Notes: generated from the sequence alone by a model not told the origin. A DNA stretch of 64,000 nt from Selenomonas sp. oral taxon 920 (GCF_001717585.1 NZ_CP017042.1:1-64000); one strand, 5' to 3'; positions 18,952-28,202 are shown, counted from the first letter of the stretch. Numbers and translations: made by a program.

Positions 18952-20331
18952 ATGACCGAAGATACCATCAGTCAAATTGCAACGCCGCACGGTGTGGGCG
19001 GCATCGGCATCATCCGCGTGAGCGGTGCGGATGCGCTGACCGTCGCGCGTGCCGTCTTTCGCCCCGCATCGGGCGGCAGGCTCGGTGCGACTGCACCCTA
19101 TCATGCGCGCTTTGGCCACATTGTCACAGCGGACGGTGCCGTCATCGACGAGTGCGTCCTGCTCCATATGCGTGCGCCGCACTCCTACACGGGCGAGGAT
19201 ACCGTCGAGCTCCAGTGTCACGGCGGCACAATCGTCCTGCGCGAAGCGCTGCTGCGCACGTGGGAGGCGGGGGCACGGCCCGCCGCAGCAGGCGAGTTCA
19301 CGAAGCGTGCCTTCCTGAACGGACGGCTTGATCTCGCACGCGCAGAGGGGGTCATGGAGCTCATCAACGCACGGAGTGCCCGCGCTGCCCGTGCCGCACG
19401 GGAACGCATGGCGGGCGCACTCTCGCGTGAGATCACCGCGATCCGCACCCGTCTCCTCGGCGCGATTGCACGCATCGAGGCGGGCATCGACTTCCCCGAG
19501 GACGATATCCCCGCCGCGACCGCTGACGCACTCCGTGCGGATATCCACGGCGCGTCGGATGCCGTGCAGCGGCTGCTCACAGGCGCATATGCGGGACGCA
19601 TTCTGCGCGAGGGAGTCAAGACCGTCATCGTCGGCCGTCCAAACGTCGGCAAATCCAGCCTCCTCAACGCCCTTCTCGGCACAGAGCGTGCCATCGTCAC
19701 CGATGTGCCCGGCACGACGCGGGACATCATCGAGGAGGAGATCAGCGTTGAGGGGATTCCTCTCCGCCTCATCGACACCGCAGGACTGCGTGCGGCAGAG
19801 GACGCAGTGGAGCGGCTCGGCGTTGCACGCACCGAGCAGTACCTCGGGGATGCCGAGCTTGTGCTCGCCGTCTTTGACAGCTCCTGCGGGCTCACCGACG
19901 AGGATCATGAAATCCTCGCCCGCCTCAAAAAAATGGACGCGGACATCATCATCCTCTGCAACAAGGAGGACTGTGCCTCCGTTCTGCGCGTCACCGACTT
20001 TGACGGACTGAACGCGCCTGTCCTCATGATCTCCGCACAGGCGGGCACGGGGCTCGATGCCCTGCGCGAGACCATCGCTGCACGCGTCCGCGCCCTCGAG
20101 GGTGACCTCGGCGACGGGGCACTGCCGAACAAGGAGCGCGAGGTCGAGGCACTGCGCCGTACCGCACAGCATCTCAGTGAGGCGGAGCGCAGCCTCGAGG
20201 GGGACATGGGCACGGACTTCATCTCCATCGACCTGCGCGGCGCGTACGAAACCCTCGGCGAGATCCTTGGCGAGACCGTCGACACCGACCTCATCGACCG
20301 CATCTTCAGCGAGTTCTGCATCGGGAAATAA
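18952..20331 (+). CDS. mnmE: tRNA uridine-5-carboxymethylaminomethyl synthesis GTPase
   Basis: 459 residues: an N-terminal folate-binding domain (DTISQIATPHGVGGIGIIR), a G domain with GRPNVGKSS, DTAG and NKED, and the C-terminal CIGK tail with the catalytic Cys. MnmE with MnmG modifies the wobble uridine of tRNAs. mnmG, rsmG and the par genes that usually follow are absent; a bidirectional terminator and an unrelated symporter come next, so the conserved origin block is broken here. Confidence 0.97.
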   Translation: MTEDTISQIATPHGVGGIGIIRVSGADALTVARAVFRPASGGRLGATAPYHARFGHIVTADGAVIDECVLLHMRAPHSYTGEDTVELQCHGGTIVLREALLRTWEAGARPAAAGEFTKRAFLNGRLDLARAEGVMELINARSARAARAARERMAGALSREITAIRTRLLGAIARIEAGIDFPEDDIPAATADALRADIHGASDAVQRLLTGAYAGRILREGVKTVIVGRPNVGKSSLLNALLGTERAIVTDVPGTTRDIIEEEISVEGIPLRLIDTAGLRAAEDAVERLGVARTEQYLGDAELVLAVFDSSCGLTDEDHEILARLKKMDADIIILCNKEDCASVLRVTDFDGLNAPVLMISAQAGTGLDALRETIAARVRALEGDLGDGALPNKEREVEALRRTAQHLSEAERSLEGDMGTDFISIDLRGAYETLGEILGETVDTDLIDRIFSEFCIGK

Positions 20332-20498
20332 AAAAGCCCTAGGGCAGGCTTATTATACAAAAATCTGTTTGTCTTTTAGACCTGAAAAAACAACCGCCCG
20401 CTCTGCCAAGTGAGTGGTTGTCCAAAAACAATTCGCAGCCGAGGAAATATGCCGTCAAGGACGTTTTTACAGCAGGAAGCAAAGTCAGAATATCATAG

Positions 20499-20525
20499 AA
20501 AAGAGCCGCGCGAGGCGGCTCTTTT
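20499..20525. terminator. Bidirectional terminator between mnmE and the DASS gene
   Basis: A perfect 7-bp stem GAGCCGC / GCGGCTC (20503-20509, 20515-20521) with A4 before and T4 after, placed between convergent genes. The preceding 170 bp hold no convincing gene. Confidence 0.8.
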
Positions 20526-20546
20526 GATGTGGAAACGAAAGTGTTG

Positions 20547-22094
20547 TTATCCCACAATCCAGGTGACGAAGTAGAGGACGAGCGGGATGGTGACGCAGAA
20601 GATGCCGATGAAGTCGATGTAGACACCGGTCTTGATCATCTTCGTGATCGGGATGTAGCCGGACGCGTAGACAATGGCGTTCGGCGGCGTCGACACGGGC
20701 AGCATAAAGCCCAGTGAGGACGACAGTGCGATGCCGACCGCGACGTGCACGGGGCTGAAGCCCGCAGCGACCGCCGCCGTGATGCCGAGTGGGCCGATCA
20801 TATTGGTTGCTGCCGTGTGGCTTGTGAGCTCGGAGAGGAGGAGCGCCATCACGCAGAAGATCGCGACGAGGGCGAACTCGGACGGGTCGCCGCCGAGCAT
20901 GCCGACGATCTTGTCGCCGACCCACTGCGAGAGACCCGTCTTATACATCATGCCGCCCATCGCAAGGCCGCCGCCGAAGAGGATGAGCGTGCCCCACTCA
21001 ACGCCCTGCACCGCCGACTTCCACTCAAGCGTGAACTGACGCTCCTTGAAGTTGATCGGCATGAGGAAGAGGAGCAGTGCACCGAACATCGCCGCGACCG
21101 CCTCGGGGAAGAGGAGGTTATACATCTTGAGGATCGGCGAGGTGCTGCCGAGCGTCATCGAGAGGATGCCCGGGAAGACCCAGAGGAAGACCGCGACGAG
21201 GAAGCAGACGAGCGTGTTCTTCTGTGCGCGCGTCCAGCCGCCGAGCTCCGCGACGCGGGCGCGGATGAACTCCTCCGCACCATCGATGCGTTCCACATCG
21301 GGGGGGAACATACGGATGAGGATGAAGTACGTGATGATGAAGTAGACGACCATGGCAATGACACCCCACGTCATCCACTCGAAGAAGGAGATGTGGATGT
21401 TCGCCATCTGGTCGAGGAAGCCGAGCATGATGATGTTCGGCGGGGTGCCGATTGGGGTGAGAACACCGCCGATCGAGCAGGCATATGCCGTCATGAGCAT
21501 GAGACCCGTTGCGTATTTATAGTCGTGGAGATCGATCTCCTTGCCGTTTGCCGCCATCATTTCCTTGATCGCGCCGAGGAGACCGAGGGCGATCGGGAAC
21601 ATCATCGCGGCGGTCGCCGTGTTGCTGACCCAGCCGGAGCAGAGTGCTGCGGCAAGTCCGATCGCGAGGAAGATGCGGCGCGGATTCGAGCCGACCCACG
21701 AGCGTGCGAGCAGCCAGTAGGCGAACCGTTTGTCCAGCCCGTGATCCATCATCGCCTTTGCGAGGATGAATCCGCCCATAAAGAGGAAGATCATCGGGTT
21801 CGCAAAGGCGGCGTATGCATCCTTTGCGGAGACGACACCGGTCACAACGGCGAGCGTTGGACCGATCAGGGATGTAACGGGGATGGGAACCGGTTCGGTA
21901 ATCCACCAGAGAGCGACGAGAACCATGATGGCAAGCAGTTTGTGTGATGCGACCGTCAGTCCTTCGATGGGTGTCAGGAATACCAACAGGGCAAGGATTG
22001 GTGCTCCGAACAGTCCTACCAGACGTCGAGTCCGATCAAACTTTTGTTCCGCCTCATGGATTCTTTGGGCTTCTTTGCTTTGATCAGCACTCAT
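20547..22094 (-). CDS. DASS (SLC13) family sodium:dicarboxylate/sulfate symporter
   Basis: 515 residues with about eleven hydrophobic segments. The first Na/substrate motif is SNTATAAMM (near residue 157); the equivalent C-terminal motif reads SHTAATNM, an Asn-to-His change in the usual SNT. Other family marks are GIPTPIGTPPN-like (ACSIGGVLTPIGTPPNIIM) and SLGFMLPVSTPPNAIVYASG. Members import succinate, malate, fumarate, citrate or sulfate with sodium. Neighbours give no hint of substrate. An AT-rich promoter region is shared with the divergent alcohol dehydrogenase. Confidence 0.88.
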   Translation of the reverse strand: MSADQSKEAQRIHEAEQKFDRTRRLVGLFGAPILALLVFLTPIEGLTVASHKLLAIMVLVALWWITEPVPIPVTSLIGPTLAVVTGVVSAKDAYAAFANPMIFLFMGGFILAKAMMDHGLDKRFAYWLLARSWVGSNPRRIFLAIGLAAALCSGWVSNTATAAMMFPIALGLLGAIKEMMAANGKEIDLHDYKYATGLMLMTAYACSIGGVLTPIGTPPNIIMLGFLDQMANIHISFFEWMTWGVIAMVVYFIITYFILIRMFPPDVERIDGAEEFIRARVAELGGWTRAQKNTLVCFLVAVFLWVFPGILSMTLGSTSPILKMYNLLFPEAVAAMFGALLLFLMPINFKERQFTLEWKSAVQGVEWGTLILFGGGLAMGGMMYKTGLSQWVGDKIVGMLGGDPSEFALVAIFCVMALLLSELTSHTAATNMIGPLGITAAVAAGFSPVHVAVGIALSSSLGFMLPVSTPPNAIVYASGYIPITKMIKTGVYIDFIGIFCVTIPLVLYFVTWIVG

Positions 22095-22220
22095 TTCTTC
22101 AGCCTCCTTATACTTTAAGGTAATAATTTCTTTGCCCGGTTATTATTATACGAAACTTTCAACCCTTTTGGCAACTATTTTCTTGTCGTGAGATTATCTT
22201 TTTTTTTCCGTAATTTCTGC

Positions 22221-22226
22221 TATAAT
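22221..22226 (+). promoter_or_regulatory. -10 box upstream of the alcohol dehydrogenase gene
   Basis: An exact TATAAT lies 38 bp before the start codon in an AT-rich stretch; no good -35 is found at the right distance, which may point to an activator-dependent promoter. Confidence 0.5.
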
Positions 22227-22264
22227 AAACGTGTCGAATTCATACGAATATGAGGAGGATTTTC

Positions 22265-23449
22265 ATGCAAAGCTTTACCTATCACTGCCCGACCGAGATC
22301 ATCTTCGGACGGGATGCGGAGAATGCGGTCGCCGGGAAACTGCGCGCGTTCGGGGCGAGCCGCGTGCTCATCCTCTACGGCGGCGGCAGCGCGGAGCGTT
22401 CGGGGCTGCTCTCGCGAATCGAGAAAAATCTGACCTCTGAGGGACTGGCGTTCCTCGTCATGGGCGGCGTGCGTCCGAATCCGCGCGTCTCGTTCGTCCG
22501 CGAGGCAATCCGCGAGGGACTTGCTGCCGATGTCAATTTCATCCTCGCCGTCGGCGGCGGCAGTGTCATCGACTCGGCAAAGGCGGTTGCGCACGGCATC
22601 GCAAACCCGAGTGTCGATATCTGGGACATCTGGACGCACAAGGCGGAGCTCACAAAGACCATGCCCTTTGGCTCCGTCCTCACGATCCCGGCGGCGGGCA
22701 GTGAGACGAGTGACTCGGCGGTGCTGACGAACGAGGATACGGGGCAAAAGCGCGGGCTGAACTCGCAGCTGAACCGCCCCGTCGTCGCCTTTATGAACCC
22801 GGAGCTTGCCTTCAGTCTGCCGCGCGAGCAGATTGCGGCGGGCGCAGCGGACATCATGATGCACACGATGGAACGCTGGTTTACAAGCGTCAAGGAGCCG
22901 AACGTCTTCACCGACCGCGTCGCCGTCCAGCTCCTTCGGACAGTGATGGAGTCTGTGCGCCGTCTCCTCGTCAGCCGCAAGGACTACGATGCGATGAGTG
23001 AGCTGATGTGGTGCGGGAGCGTCTCGCACAGCGGCTTCACGGAGCTCGGACGGATGAAGGACTTCTCCGTGCACAAGCTCGGACATGAGTTCTCCGCGCG
23101 CTACGACGCAACGCACGCAATGACCCTCACGGCGCTCTGGGGTTCGTGGGCGCGGTACGTCTACAAATATGACGCGGCGCGCTTTGCCCAGTTTGCCGCC
23201 GAGCTCTTCGGTGTGAACGCGGGCACGGATGAGGAGCGTGCACGCGCGGGCATCCGCAAAATGGAGGAATTCTTTGCGGAGATCGGCATGCCGACGAGCC
23301 TTGCGGGGCTCGGCATCGGCACGCTCTCAAAGGGAACGATCGAGGAGATCGCGAGCGCCGCGACGAGCGGTGACACGATAACACTCGGCTGTTTCCATCC
23401 GCTCACGCGTGCGGATGTCATTGCGATCTACGAGACGGCGAATCATTGA
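22265..23449 (+). CDS. Iron-containing alcohol dehydrogenase (butanol dehydrogenase type)
   Basis: 394 residues from the ATG at 22265, which has GAGGAGG upstream. The NAD(P)-binding segment GGGSVIDSAKAVAHG and the metal-binding His-rich C-terminal part (HTMERWF, VHKLGHEFSARYDATHAM) are those of group III dehydrogenases; the closest named relatives are YugJ/BdhA-type, NADPH-dependent aldehyde reductases. It would regenerate oxidised cofactor by reducing fermentation aldehydes. A very strong hairpin terminator follows. Confidence 0.9.
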   Translation: MQSFTYHCPTEIIFGRDAENAVAGKLRAFGASRVLILYGGGSAERSGLLSRIEKNLTSEGLAFLVMGGVRPNPRVSFVREAIREGLAADVNFILAVGGGSVIDSAKAVAHGIANPSVDIWDIWTHKAELTKTMPFGSVLTIPAAGSETSDSAVLTNEDTGQKRGLNSQLNRPVVAFMNPELAFSLPREQIAAGAADIMMHTMERWFTSVKEPNVFTDRVAVQLLRTVMESVRRLLVSRKDYDAMSELMWCGSVSHSGFTELGRMKDFSVHKLGHEFSARYDATHAMTLTALWGSWARYVYKYDAARFAQFAAELFGVNAGTDEERARAGIRKMEEFFAEIGMPTSLAGLGIGTLSKGTIEEIASAATSGDTITLGCFHPLTRADVIAIYETANH

Positions 23450-23460
23450 TATGAGAGGAA

Positions 23461-23504
23461 AAGGGTGTGCTCTGTGCGGTATCGGCACAGAGCACACCCT
23501 TTGT
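23461..23504 (+). terminator. Perfect 17-bp terminator hairpin
   Basis: Arms 23461-23477 and 23485-23501 are perfectly complementary around a 7-base loop, followed by a short T tract. It begins 11 bp after the alcohol dehydrogenase stop and precedes the next gene by about 30 bp. Confidence 0.85.
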
Positions 23505-23533
23505 GGTTGGACGATGGGAAAGAGGCGGCATGG

Positions 23534-24757
23534 ATGATGCATCGAGGAAATGGGTGTCTCCTGCGGATGGGTGTGCTGACCGTGTCCGCGATGTTTGTGC
23601 TCATGGGGGCGGCATGTGCGATGCCCGCGGGCGGCAGTCTTGCAGAGGGGAACGTTACGGTCGATGCGGGAAGCCTTGCCGCCGTGCCGAGCGGCGCAAC
23701 GATCACGGCGGAGGAGAACAGCGTCATTGACTGGACACATTTTGACATCGGGGCGGCGGAGGAGCTGCATTTTGATACCTCGAAGGGGTGGATCATCAAT
23801 AACGTCCGCGGGGAAGACGCGGCGGACTTCCTTGGAAAAATAACAGAAACAGGCGGCGCGGGGGTTGTCATCACGGCGTCACAAGGTATCTGCATGAACG
23901 CATCCGCAAATCTTGCGGGTACGTCGATCACGCTCCTCAGTTACGGTGCGGATGTGCGTGCCGACGGCGGCAGGATCGATGCGGCAAAGCTGCTGATCGG
24001 TGCGCAGAAGATTTCGCTCCGAAACGCTGAGATTCAAGGGCGTAAGATAACGATTGCCGCCGCCGGCACGCGTTCACATGGGGACACGTCACCCGCAGAG
24101 GATACGGTGTATCTGGAGCATACGAAAATCAAGAGTGATATGCTCCCGGATGTGGAGATTCGGGCGAGGCAGGTGACGATGAAGAACAGCATCATTGGGG
24201 CAAAGCGTGTTTGCATCTGGGTCGGTGATCTGAGCGGCGGCGTAAGCGGCGGCAGAGAGGATTGGCGGATCGATGCGGCAGGTGCGCTCCGTCTGTCGAG
24301 CAGCGCCATATGGGCAGATGAGATTCGTGCCGTCAGCGGAGCGATTGATCTGGCGGGTACCGATCTCATTGCAAATCAGATCGGCCTCAGCATCGGTGCA
24401 CGCACCCGTATCCTCCGCGATGCGGATGGGAATGAGACGCGCGAGGAGATCGAGGTGACACAGGCAAATACACTGTCGATGCGGAATTCACTTGTCGGAG
24501 CGAAGACGATTTCCTTCCGCGCGGGCGGTGTCGGCATCTGGGGAAGGAGTCTCCTTACGGCGGAGGACAGCATCACACCTCTTGTGTCGGACACCGATGA
24601 CGCGCATGCCGCATACAGCCTCCGGCGGACGGATTCCTCTGCGCCGCGCCTCCTCTGCGGCAGCGAGGCAATGATCGGGCATCACGACGAGGCCGTGCCT
24701 GGATTTGAGATCGTTGCCGATGAGCCGGAATCGTACATGCCGGCCTCACCGCACTGA
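23534..24757 (+). CDS. Short secreted protein with filamentous-haemagglutinin N-terminal (TPS) domain
   Basis: 407 residues. The ATG at 23534 gives a signal peptide with a long hydrophobic core ending at ACA-MP. Residues about 45-140 resemble the haemagglutination activity/TPS secretion domain: VIDWTHFDIGAAEELHFD, then WIINNV and a beta-helix-like alternation (GAGVVITASQGICMNASANL). The rest repeats degenerate beta-helix turns (SLRNAEIQGRKI, TMKNSIIGAKRV, SMRNSLVGAKTI). TpsA exoproteins are usually thousands of residues and need a TpsB pore; this one is short and no TpsB is nearby, so it may be a minimal or truncated cell-surface adhesin. Confidence 0.72.
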   Translation: MMHRGNGCLLRMGVLTVSAMFVLMGAACAMPAGGSLAEGNVTVDAGSLAAVPSGATITAEENSVIDWTHFDIGAAEELHFDTSKGWIINNVRGEDAADFLGKITETGGAGVVITASQGICMNASANLAGTSITLLSYGADVRADGGRIDAAKLLIGAQKISLRNAEIQGRKITIAAAGTRSHGDTSPAEDTVYLEHTKIKSDMLPDVEIRARQVTMKNSIIGAKRVCIWVGDLSGGVSGGREDWRIDAAGALRLSSSAIWADEIRAVSGAIDLAGTDLIANQIGLSIGARTRILRDADGNETREEIEVTQANTLSMRNSLVGAKTISFRAGGVGIWGRSLLTAEDSITPLVSDTDDAHAAYSLRRTDSSAPRLLCGSEAMIGHHDEAVPGFEIVADEPESYMPASPH

Positions 24758-24761
24758 TGAT

Positions 24762-24792
24762 AAAAAGACCTTGGAGGCAGCCCCCCAAGGTC
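24762..24792 (-). terminator. Terminator of the threonine aldolase gene
   Basis: An 8-bp stem (GACCTTGG 24767-24774, CCAAGGTC 24785-24792) followed on the minus strand by T5, placed between convergent genes. Confidence 0.75.
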
Positions 24793-24827
24793 ATATGTTT
24801 GTGTTTTATATCTGAGTGCGCTGTTCT

Positions 24828-25859
24828 TCACAGCACCGCGATCAGCCGCTCCACGTCCTCCTCGCGCGTTGCCCAGCTCGTCGCGATGCGCATGATGGTC
24901 ACGTCGTCCTGCTTCTCCCAGAAGCCCATGACGATGTGCTCTGATAGGTGCGCAAGCTGTGCCTCATTGAGTACGAGGAAGATCTGATTCGTCGGGCTGT
25001 CTGCGGCGAGGCGGTAGCCCTTCTCCGTGAGTGTCGCGCGAATGCGGTCTGCCATGGCGACCGCGTGCGCACCGCCGCGCTCGTAGAGTTTGTCCGTGAA
25101 GAGCGTGTCGAACTGGATGCCGAGCACGCGCCCCTTCGCGAGCAGCGCGCCGCTTTGCTTGACGATGGTGAAGAAATGCGGCACGGTATTTGGCTTCGGG
25201 AACACGACTGCCTCACCGAGGAGCGCTCCGCACTTCGTGCCGCCGATGTAGAATACGTCCGTCAGGCGTGCAGCGGCGGCGAGCGTCAGCTCGTTTGCGG
25301 GGCAGCCGAGCGCGTAGGCGAGCCGCGCCCCGTCAAGGAAGAGCGGAATCTTGTTCGTGCGGCAGATCGCGCTGATCGCCTCGAGTTCATTCATCGTATA
25401 GAGTGTGCCGTACTCCGTCGGATGCGAGAGGTAGACCATGCCGGGACATACCATGTGGTCGCGGTTCGTGTCCGCGCGGTAGGAACGCAGACAGCCCTCA
25501 ATGGCGTGTGCCGTGAGCTTGCCGTCCGTATGCGGGAGCGCGAGTACCTTGTGGCCGCCGGCTTCGATTGCGCCCGCCTCATGCACCGTGATATGCCCTG
25601 TATCGGCGGCAATCACCCCCTCGTAGGGGCGCAGGAGTGCCGAGATCACAATGCGGTTCGCCTGTGTCCCGCCCGCGAGAAAATGAACCTCTGCACGCGG
25701 TGCGCGGCACGCGGCTCGTATCTTCTCCCGCGCCGCTTCCGTGTAAGGATCGCATCCGTAGCCTGCCGCCTGCTCCAGATTCGTCTCTGCGAGCCGCCGC
25801 AGAATCTCCGCGTGCGCTCCCTCCATATAGTCCGAGGCAAAGGAAAGCCGTTCGCCCAT
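24828..25859 (-). CDS. ltaE: Low-specificity L-threonine aldolase
   Basis: 343 residues from the ATG at 25859, which follows AAAGGAG; an upstream ATG at 25916 lacks this. It is a fold-type I PLP enzyme: HFLAGGTQANRIVISAL near the N-terminus, LFLDGARLAYALG with the PLP-contacting Asp, and FYIGGTKCGALLGEAV with the Schiff-base Lys. It splits threonine or allo-threonine into glycine and acetaldehyde. It stands alone, with a terminator downstream. Confidence 0.92.
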   Translation of the reverse strand: MGERLSFASDYMEGAHAEILRRLAETNLEQAAGYGCDPYTEAAREKIRAACRAPRAEVHFLAGGTQANRIVISALLRPYEGVIAADTGHITVHEAGAIEAGGHKVLALPHTDGKLTAHAIEGCLRSYRADTNRDHMVCPGMVYLSHPTEYGTLYTMNELEAISAICRTNKIPLFLDGARLAYALGCPANELTLAAAARLTDVFYIGGTKCGALLGEAVVFPKPNTVPHFFTIVKQSGALLAKGRVLGIQFDTLFTDKLYERGGAHAVAMADRIRATLTEKGYRLAADSPTNQIFLVLNEAQLAHLSEHIVMGFWEKQDDVTIMRIATSWATREEDVERLIAVL

Positions 25860-26003
25860 GTCATCATCTCCTTTTTCGCACGATTCTATACTATCGGAAA
25901 ATATACGGGAATTCAAGGAGATTTGTTAAGGAAGTGTATTTTTTTTCGATAGAAATGGTAAGGACAACGATATCATGCAGGAAGCGCGAAGGGAGGGAAT
26001 ACT

Positions 26004-26411
26004 ATGGAACTCGAGAAAATCTATGGCAGCGGTGGAGTAGTGCCGGCATCTGCTGAACGGCGCACAAATCCCGTGAAGGAGGACACCTCCGATACATTTG
26101 CGCGCATGCTGCAGAATCTGAAGGAGTCCAAGGCGGCGGAGGCACGCGACTGGGCGGAGAAGGTCGGCGATACCGTCATCACGCGCGTGCTCGCGGACGG
26201 CTCGGTCATCACGCAGATCTATCAGGGGACGAAGCTCGTCTCCCAGATCGTGACGCGCGGCTCGCATCCTGAGGCGGGCAAGGATCTCGTCTCCGAAACG
26301 ATCGAGAAGATGCGGCATCAGGCACTCGAGCAGAGCACGGATCCGCTGCTCATGTCGAAGGCGGCGCAAAGCTCCATCGCCACAGCGGCGGCTGTCTCCG
26401 CGATGCTGTGA
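26004..26411 (+). CDS. Conserved-looking hypothetical protein, unknown function
   Basis: 135 residues, preceded by GAAGGGAGGG and followed by a strong terminator, with codon use like its neighbours, so it is very likely expressed. No signal peptide or membrane span. A charged middle part (DTFARMLQNLKESKAAEARDW) is followed by a small beta-rich segment (VITRVLADGSVITQIYQGTKL) and an Ala-rich helical C-terminus. I do not recognise the family. It stands as a single gene, divergent from threonine aldolase. Confidence 0.7.
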   Translation: MELEKIYGSGGVVPASAERRTNPVKEDTSDTFARMLQNLKESKAAEARDWAEKVGDTVITRVLADGSVITQIYQGTKLVSQIVTRGSHPEAGKDLVSETIEKMRHQALEQSTDPLLMSKAAQSSIATAAAVSAML

Positions 26412-26431
26412 CGGATGCAATCCGTACAAAG

Positions 26432-26473
26432 AAAATACCTCTCGCACCGAGGATGGTGTGAGAGGTATTTTTG
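26432..26473. terminator. Bidirectional terminator between convergent genes
   Basis: 15-bp arms at 26434-26448 and 26455-26469 with one mismatch, flanked by A4 and T5; it serves the hypothetical gene on the left and the permease on the right. Confidence 0.88.
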
Positions 26474-26484
26474 TATGGCGGAAA

Positions 26485-27921
26485 TTATCCCTTGATTTGC
26501 GTTAGGATGCGCGCATCTGCATCGGCATCGGGCAGCATCCGATAGATGACGATATAGACGACGAAGGAGATAATCATCGCAAAGACACCGGATGGGAACT
26601 CGCCGGGCAGCGTTACGCCGTACGAGCAGTAGAGGGCGATTGCCGCACCGATGGCAAAGGACAGGAGGCCTGCCCAGCGGATGGCGGGCTGATATGCCAG
26701 TGCTGCGGCATTGTATTTCCGATGGCGTCCGGATACGAAGTAATCCGCCAGAATCGGAGATGCAATGGGCGGTCCCATAATGCCGAGCACATTGATGAAG
26801 TCTGCGAAGAAGAGCTGATAGAATGCAAGACTGCCGAGAATCGACCCGAGGACACCGATGACAATAACGACCTGCTTGCGCTCCACGTTGAACCCATATG
26901 AGCGGAGCACCGGCCCCGTATAGAGTGCATTGCAGTAGAGCTCGCCATTGTCTGTTGTCCAGAGTGCGGATGTCCATACAATGACGCCAAGAATTGCTAC
27001 CGGAATGCTGACCTGCAGCATATACATCACATAGTTAAAGTCGCCCGTCTGAACGGCGCCAATATAGCCGACGACGTTCAGAATCGGATTGGTGAAGATA
27101 AAGCATGCTGCTGCGCACCACCAAACGGCGCGGATGTTCTTATTGAAGCGGAAGAGCTCGGTCCCCATGATGGCACCCGCAATCCAGCTTCCGACGACCG
27201 CCGTGATCGCGGTACCCATGCTCATGCCGCTGAGCATGCCTGCCTTGCTGAGGAATGGAGACAGCCCGCCCGCCTGCGAGATATAGACGAACCCCATGAC
27301 GATGGCGACGATCATGATGAACGGTGCGAAGATGTTCGCGACCTTCTCTATTGCGCCCATTCCGCGGACAGCCGTATAAGTAAATATGAGACCCCAGACG
27401 AATGTAGAGAGGAACTCCTCCAGTGTAATTGCTGCAACCCCGTGAAAGCCGTGGGCGTTCGGGTCAAAGACAACCACGCCGGACGGATTCCCGATCCATG
27501 CGCCCCAAATCTGCCCGATCATCCCCGCGATGCTTGCGAACCAGCCGAGTGTCATCAGCGACATCATGGCGAGCGGCAGGTTAGAACCGCGTTCACCATA
27601 GCTGAAGCGGCAGAGCAGGGACAGATTGTATCCGGTCTTTTGCGAGGCGATCCCGAGGAAGGAGGTCAGGAAAAACAGAAAGCCCATCCCCAGTGCAACG
27701 GAAAGAAATGCCGTGAGCGGAGGCAGTCCCGCACCACCCTGTCCTCCAATCTGTCCGCCGACGACGAGACCTGTTACAACGTAGCCGAATCCAATCCAGA
27801 CCATGATCTGATCTTTGGTTGAATGCCGCTTATCCATCGGAACGGGTTCAGACATGAACTCCTGATCGTCCGGAACATTGTGCGGGTCATTCTCTTTTAC
27901 AGAGGATTGTTTGTCCATCAT
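26485..27921 (-). CDS. NCS1 family permease (purine/pyrimidine/hydantoin type)
   Basis: 478 residues with twelve hydrophobic segments after a hydrophilic N-terminus. Family features include the first helix region GFGYVVTGLVVGGQIGG, LCRFSYGERGSNLP, and MGPPIASPILADYFV in the later part. NCS1 proteins import cytosine, allantoin, hydantoins or related rings with protons or sodium. It is divergent from a GntR regulator and a creatininase-family amidohydrolase, which suggests import of a cyclic amide that the hydrolase opens. The substrate itself is not evident. Confidence 0.88.
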   Translation of the reverse strand: MMDKQSSVKENDPHNVPDDQEFMSEPVPMDKRHSTKDQIMVWIGFGYVVTGLVVGGQIGGQGGAGLPPLTAFLSVALGMGFLFFLTSFLGIASQKTGYNLSLLCRFSYGERGSNLPLAMMSLMTLGWFASIAGMIGQIWGAWIGNPSGVVVFDPNAHGFHGVAAITLEEFLSTFVWGLIFTYTAVRGMGAIEKVANIFAPFIMIVAIVMGFVYISQAGGLSPFLSKAGMLSGMSMGTAITAVVGSWIAGAIMGTELFRFNKNIRAVWWCAAACFIFTNPILNVVGYIGAVQTGDFNYVMYMLQVSIPVAILGVIVWTSALWTTDNGELYCNALYTGPVLRSYGFNVERKQVVIVIGVLGSILGSLAFYQLFFADFINVLGIMGPPIASPILADYFVSGRHRKYNAAALAYQPAIRWAGLLSFAIGAAIALYCSYGVTLPGEFPSGVFAMIISFVVYIVIYRMLPDADADARILTQIKG

Positions 27922-27997
27922 TGTACCTCCTTATTCTGTCTTTCTGAGAGATGTCGTTCAGAGGATCGGTGATCCCGAGCGATCAATATCTCCTGAG

Positions 27998-28032
27998 TAT
28001 ACGAAAAATATTTCAGTGGTATATTTTTCGTA
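27998..28032. promoter_or_regulatory. 12-bp dyad upstream of the NCS1 permease gene, putative GntR operator
   Basis: TACGAAAAATAT (28000-28011) and its exact complement (28021-28032) are spaced by 9 bp. The sequence TATACGAAAAATATTT at 27998-28013 recurs with 2 of 16 changes at 28104-28119, upstream of the GntR gene promoter, so both divergent transcripts could be controlled by the GntR protein encoded next door. Confidence 0.55.
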
Positions 28033-28124
28033 ATATTTATGATACGTAAAAATTACATGAATGTCAATAAGAGAATGGCAAATCGTTTGAAGAATTTGTT
28101 AAATATACGAGAGATATTTTATAC

Positions 28125-28153
28125 TTGCAAATCGACGAGAATCAGGGTATACT
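28125..28153 (+). promoter_or_regulatory. Promoter of the GntR regulator gene
   Basis: TTGCAA (28125-28130), 17 bp, TATACT (28148-28153), 50 bp upstream of the start codon; a second copy of the putative operator ends 6 bp before the -35. Confidence 0.7.
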
Positions 28154-28202
28154 GAAAAACAAAAAGATTCGATTATTCTGAATGCGAGCGAGAAGGTGTG
28201 GT

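Noticed and set aside
16994-20172. Two long leftward frames opposite yidC, khpB and mnmE
   Set aside because: They are composition artefacts opposite well-identified essential genes.
20332-20500. Small gene between mnmE and the terminator
   Set aside because: Frames in both directions lack a start with a ribosome-binding site and a credible protein; a weak inverted repeat (ACAACC / GGTTGT) is the only structure.
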